A DNA stretch of 6,599 bases. Origin: Rhodothermia bacterium (GTDB lineage Bacteria; Bacteroidota; Rhodothermia; Balneolales; Natronogracilivirgulaceae). Below the pieces are notes generated by a model. It saw nothing but the letters and a program-made list of their open reading frames with translations, did no database searches and was not told the origin of the DNA. The translations under genes and the position numbers were made by a program. The stretch spans positions 1 through 6,599 of the forward strand of contig SKUI01000141.1 of assembly GCA_007122185.1 (NCBI GenBank), written 5' to 3'. This document shows, piece after piece, positions 6,292-6,599 of the stretch (positions are counted from its first letter, which is position 1; each line of letters opens with the position of its first letter).

Positions 6292-6599
6292 ATGAAAGCT
6301 TTTGTAACCGGTGGAACCGGATTTATCGGAAGCCATCTTGTCGACCGCCTTCTGAAAAACCAGAACGACGAGATACGCTGCCTGGTCAGATCCAACGATA
6401 AATGGCTGCAGGATAAAGATATTGTACGGGTGAAAGGCAACCTGCACGATCTTACTGCATTGCGGGATGGTCTGGAGGATGTCGATGTGATCTATCACAT
6501 TGCCGGGGTTGTCAAGGCACCCAACCAAAAAATCTATGATCAGGCCAACGTGGCGGCCACAGAAAACATCCTGCGTCTCGCCATGAAACTGGGTATACC
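6292..6599 (+). CDS. NAD(P)-dependent epimerase/reductase-like protein, N-terminal part (runs off right edge); candidate ceramide reductase
   Basis: The first 102 codons of an extended short-chain dehydrogenase are present, starting at the ATG at 6292. Residues 3-14 form the Rossmann dinucleotide loop VTGGTGFIG with glycines 7, 10 and 13. GNLHD (49-53) and YHIAG (68-72) are the usual second and fourth strands, and NVAAT (86-90) follows. Arg33 in LVRS at the end of the second strand may favour NADP. The sequence looks like the dihydroflavonol-4-reductase group, which includes CerR, the enzyme that reduces 3-keto-ceramide in Caulobacter. Linkage to the Spt-like and GNAT genes makes that role attractive, but the catalytic Tyr-x3-Lys lies outside the window and sugar-nucleotide epimerases share these motifs. 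An AGGAAA at 6271-6276 is too far from the ATG to be a normal ribosome binding site. It is transcribed divergently from the glycosyltransferase. Confidence 0.8.
   Translation, partial: MKAFVTGGTGFIGSHLVDRLLKNQNDEIRCLVRSNDKWLQDKDIVRVKGNLHDLTALRDGLEDVDVIYHIAGVVKAPNQKIYDQANVAATENILRLAMKLGI

Noticed and set aside
6268..6528. 86-codon minus-strand frame opposite the reductase
   Set aside because: It is antisense to the Rossmann-fold coding sequence that begins at 6292, whose GGTGFIG motif is unambiguous.

Overview
The window looks like chromosome from a Bacteroidota-type bacterium in the broad sense (FCB group, possibly Balneolota/Rhodothermota). Three things point there: a single-chain alpha/beta fusion of a 2-oxoacid dehydrogenase E1, a serine palmitoyltransferase-like enzyme, and mostly absent or weak Shine-Dalgarno sequences. 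The lineage is an inference from gene content; there is no rRNA or other marker gene here.

Layout, left to right. Positions 1-59 hold the first 19 codons of a class II fumarase (minus strand, running off the left edge). Positions 131-2203 (minus) encode the fused E1 dehydrogenase. Positions 2286-3431 (minus) encode a YghO-like GNAT-fold protein. Positions 3450-4691 (minus) encode a PLP-dependent alpha-oxoamine synthase, best read as serine palmitoyltransferase. An AT-rich 277-base spacer follows, carrying two hairpins behind the next gene and a possible promoter for the synthase. Positions 4969-6120 (minus) encode a GT4 glycosyltransferase. A 171-base divergent promoter region then separates it from a plus-strand NAD(P)-dependent epimerase/reductase-like gene that starts at 6292 and leaves the right edge. 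There are no tRNAs, rRNAs, insertion sequences, CRISPR arrays or long repeats.

How the genes may work together. The synthase, GNAT protein and NAD(P)-dependent reductase match the three enzyme classes of the bacterial ceramide route known from Caulobacter: Spt condenses serine with acyl thioester, the GNAT-like bacterial ceramide synthase N-acylates, and the epimerase-like CerR reduces the 3-keto group. The GT4 enzyme is then a candidate head-group glycosyltransferase, and the E1 fusion could supply branched-chain acyl-CoA primers for iso-fatty chains. The synthase and GNAT genes are tightly coupled (18 bases apart). The rest is linkage only: hairpins separate the glycosyltransferase from the synthase and, less convincingly, the GNAT gene from E1. 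A sulfonolipid (capnine-type) product is the main alternative to a ceramide.
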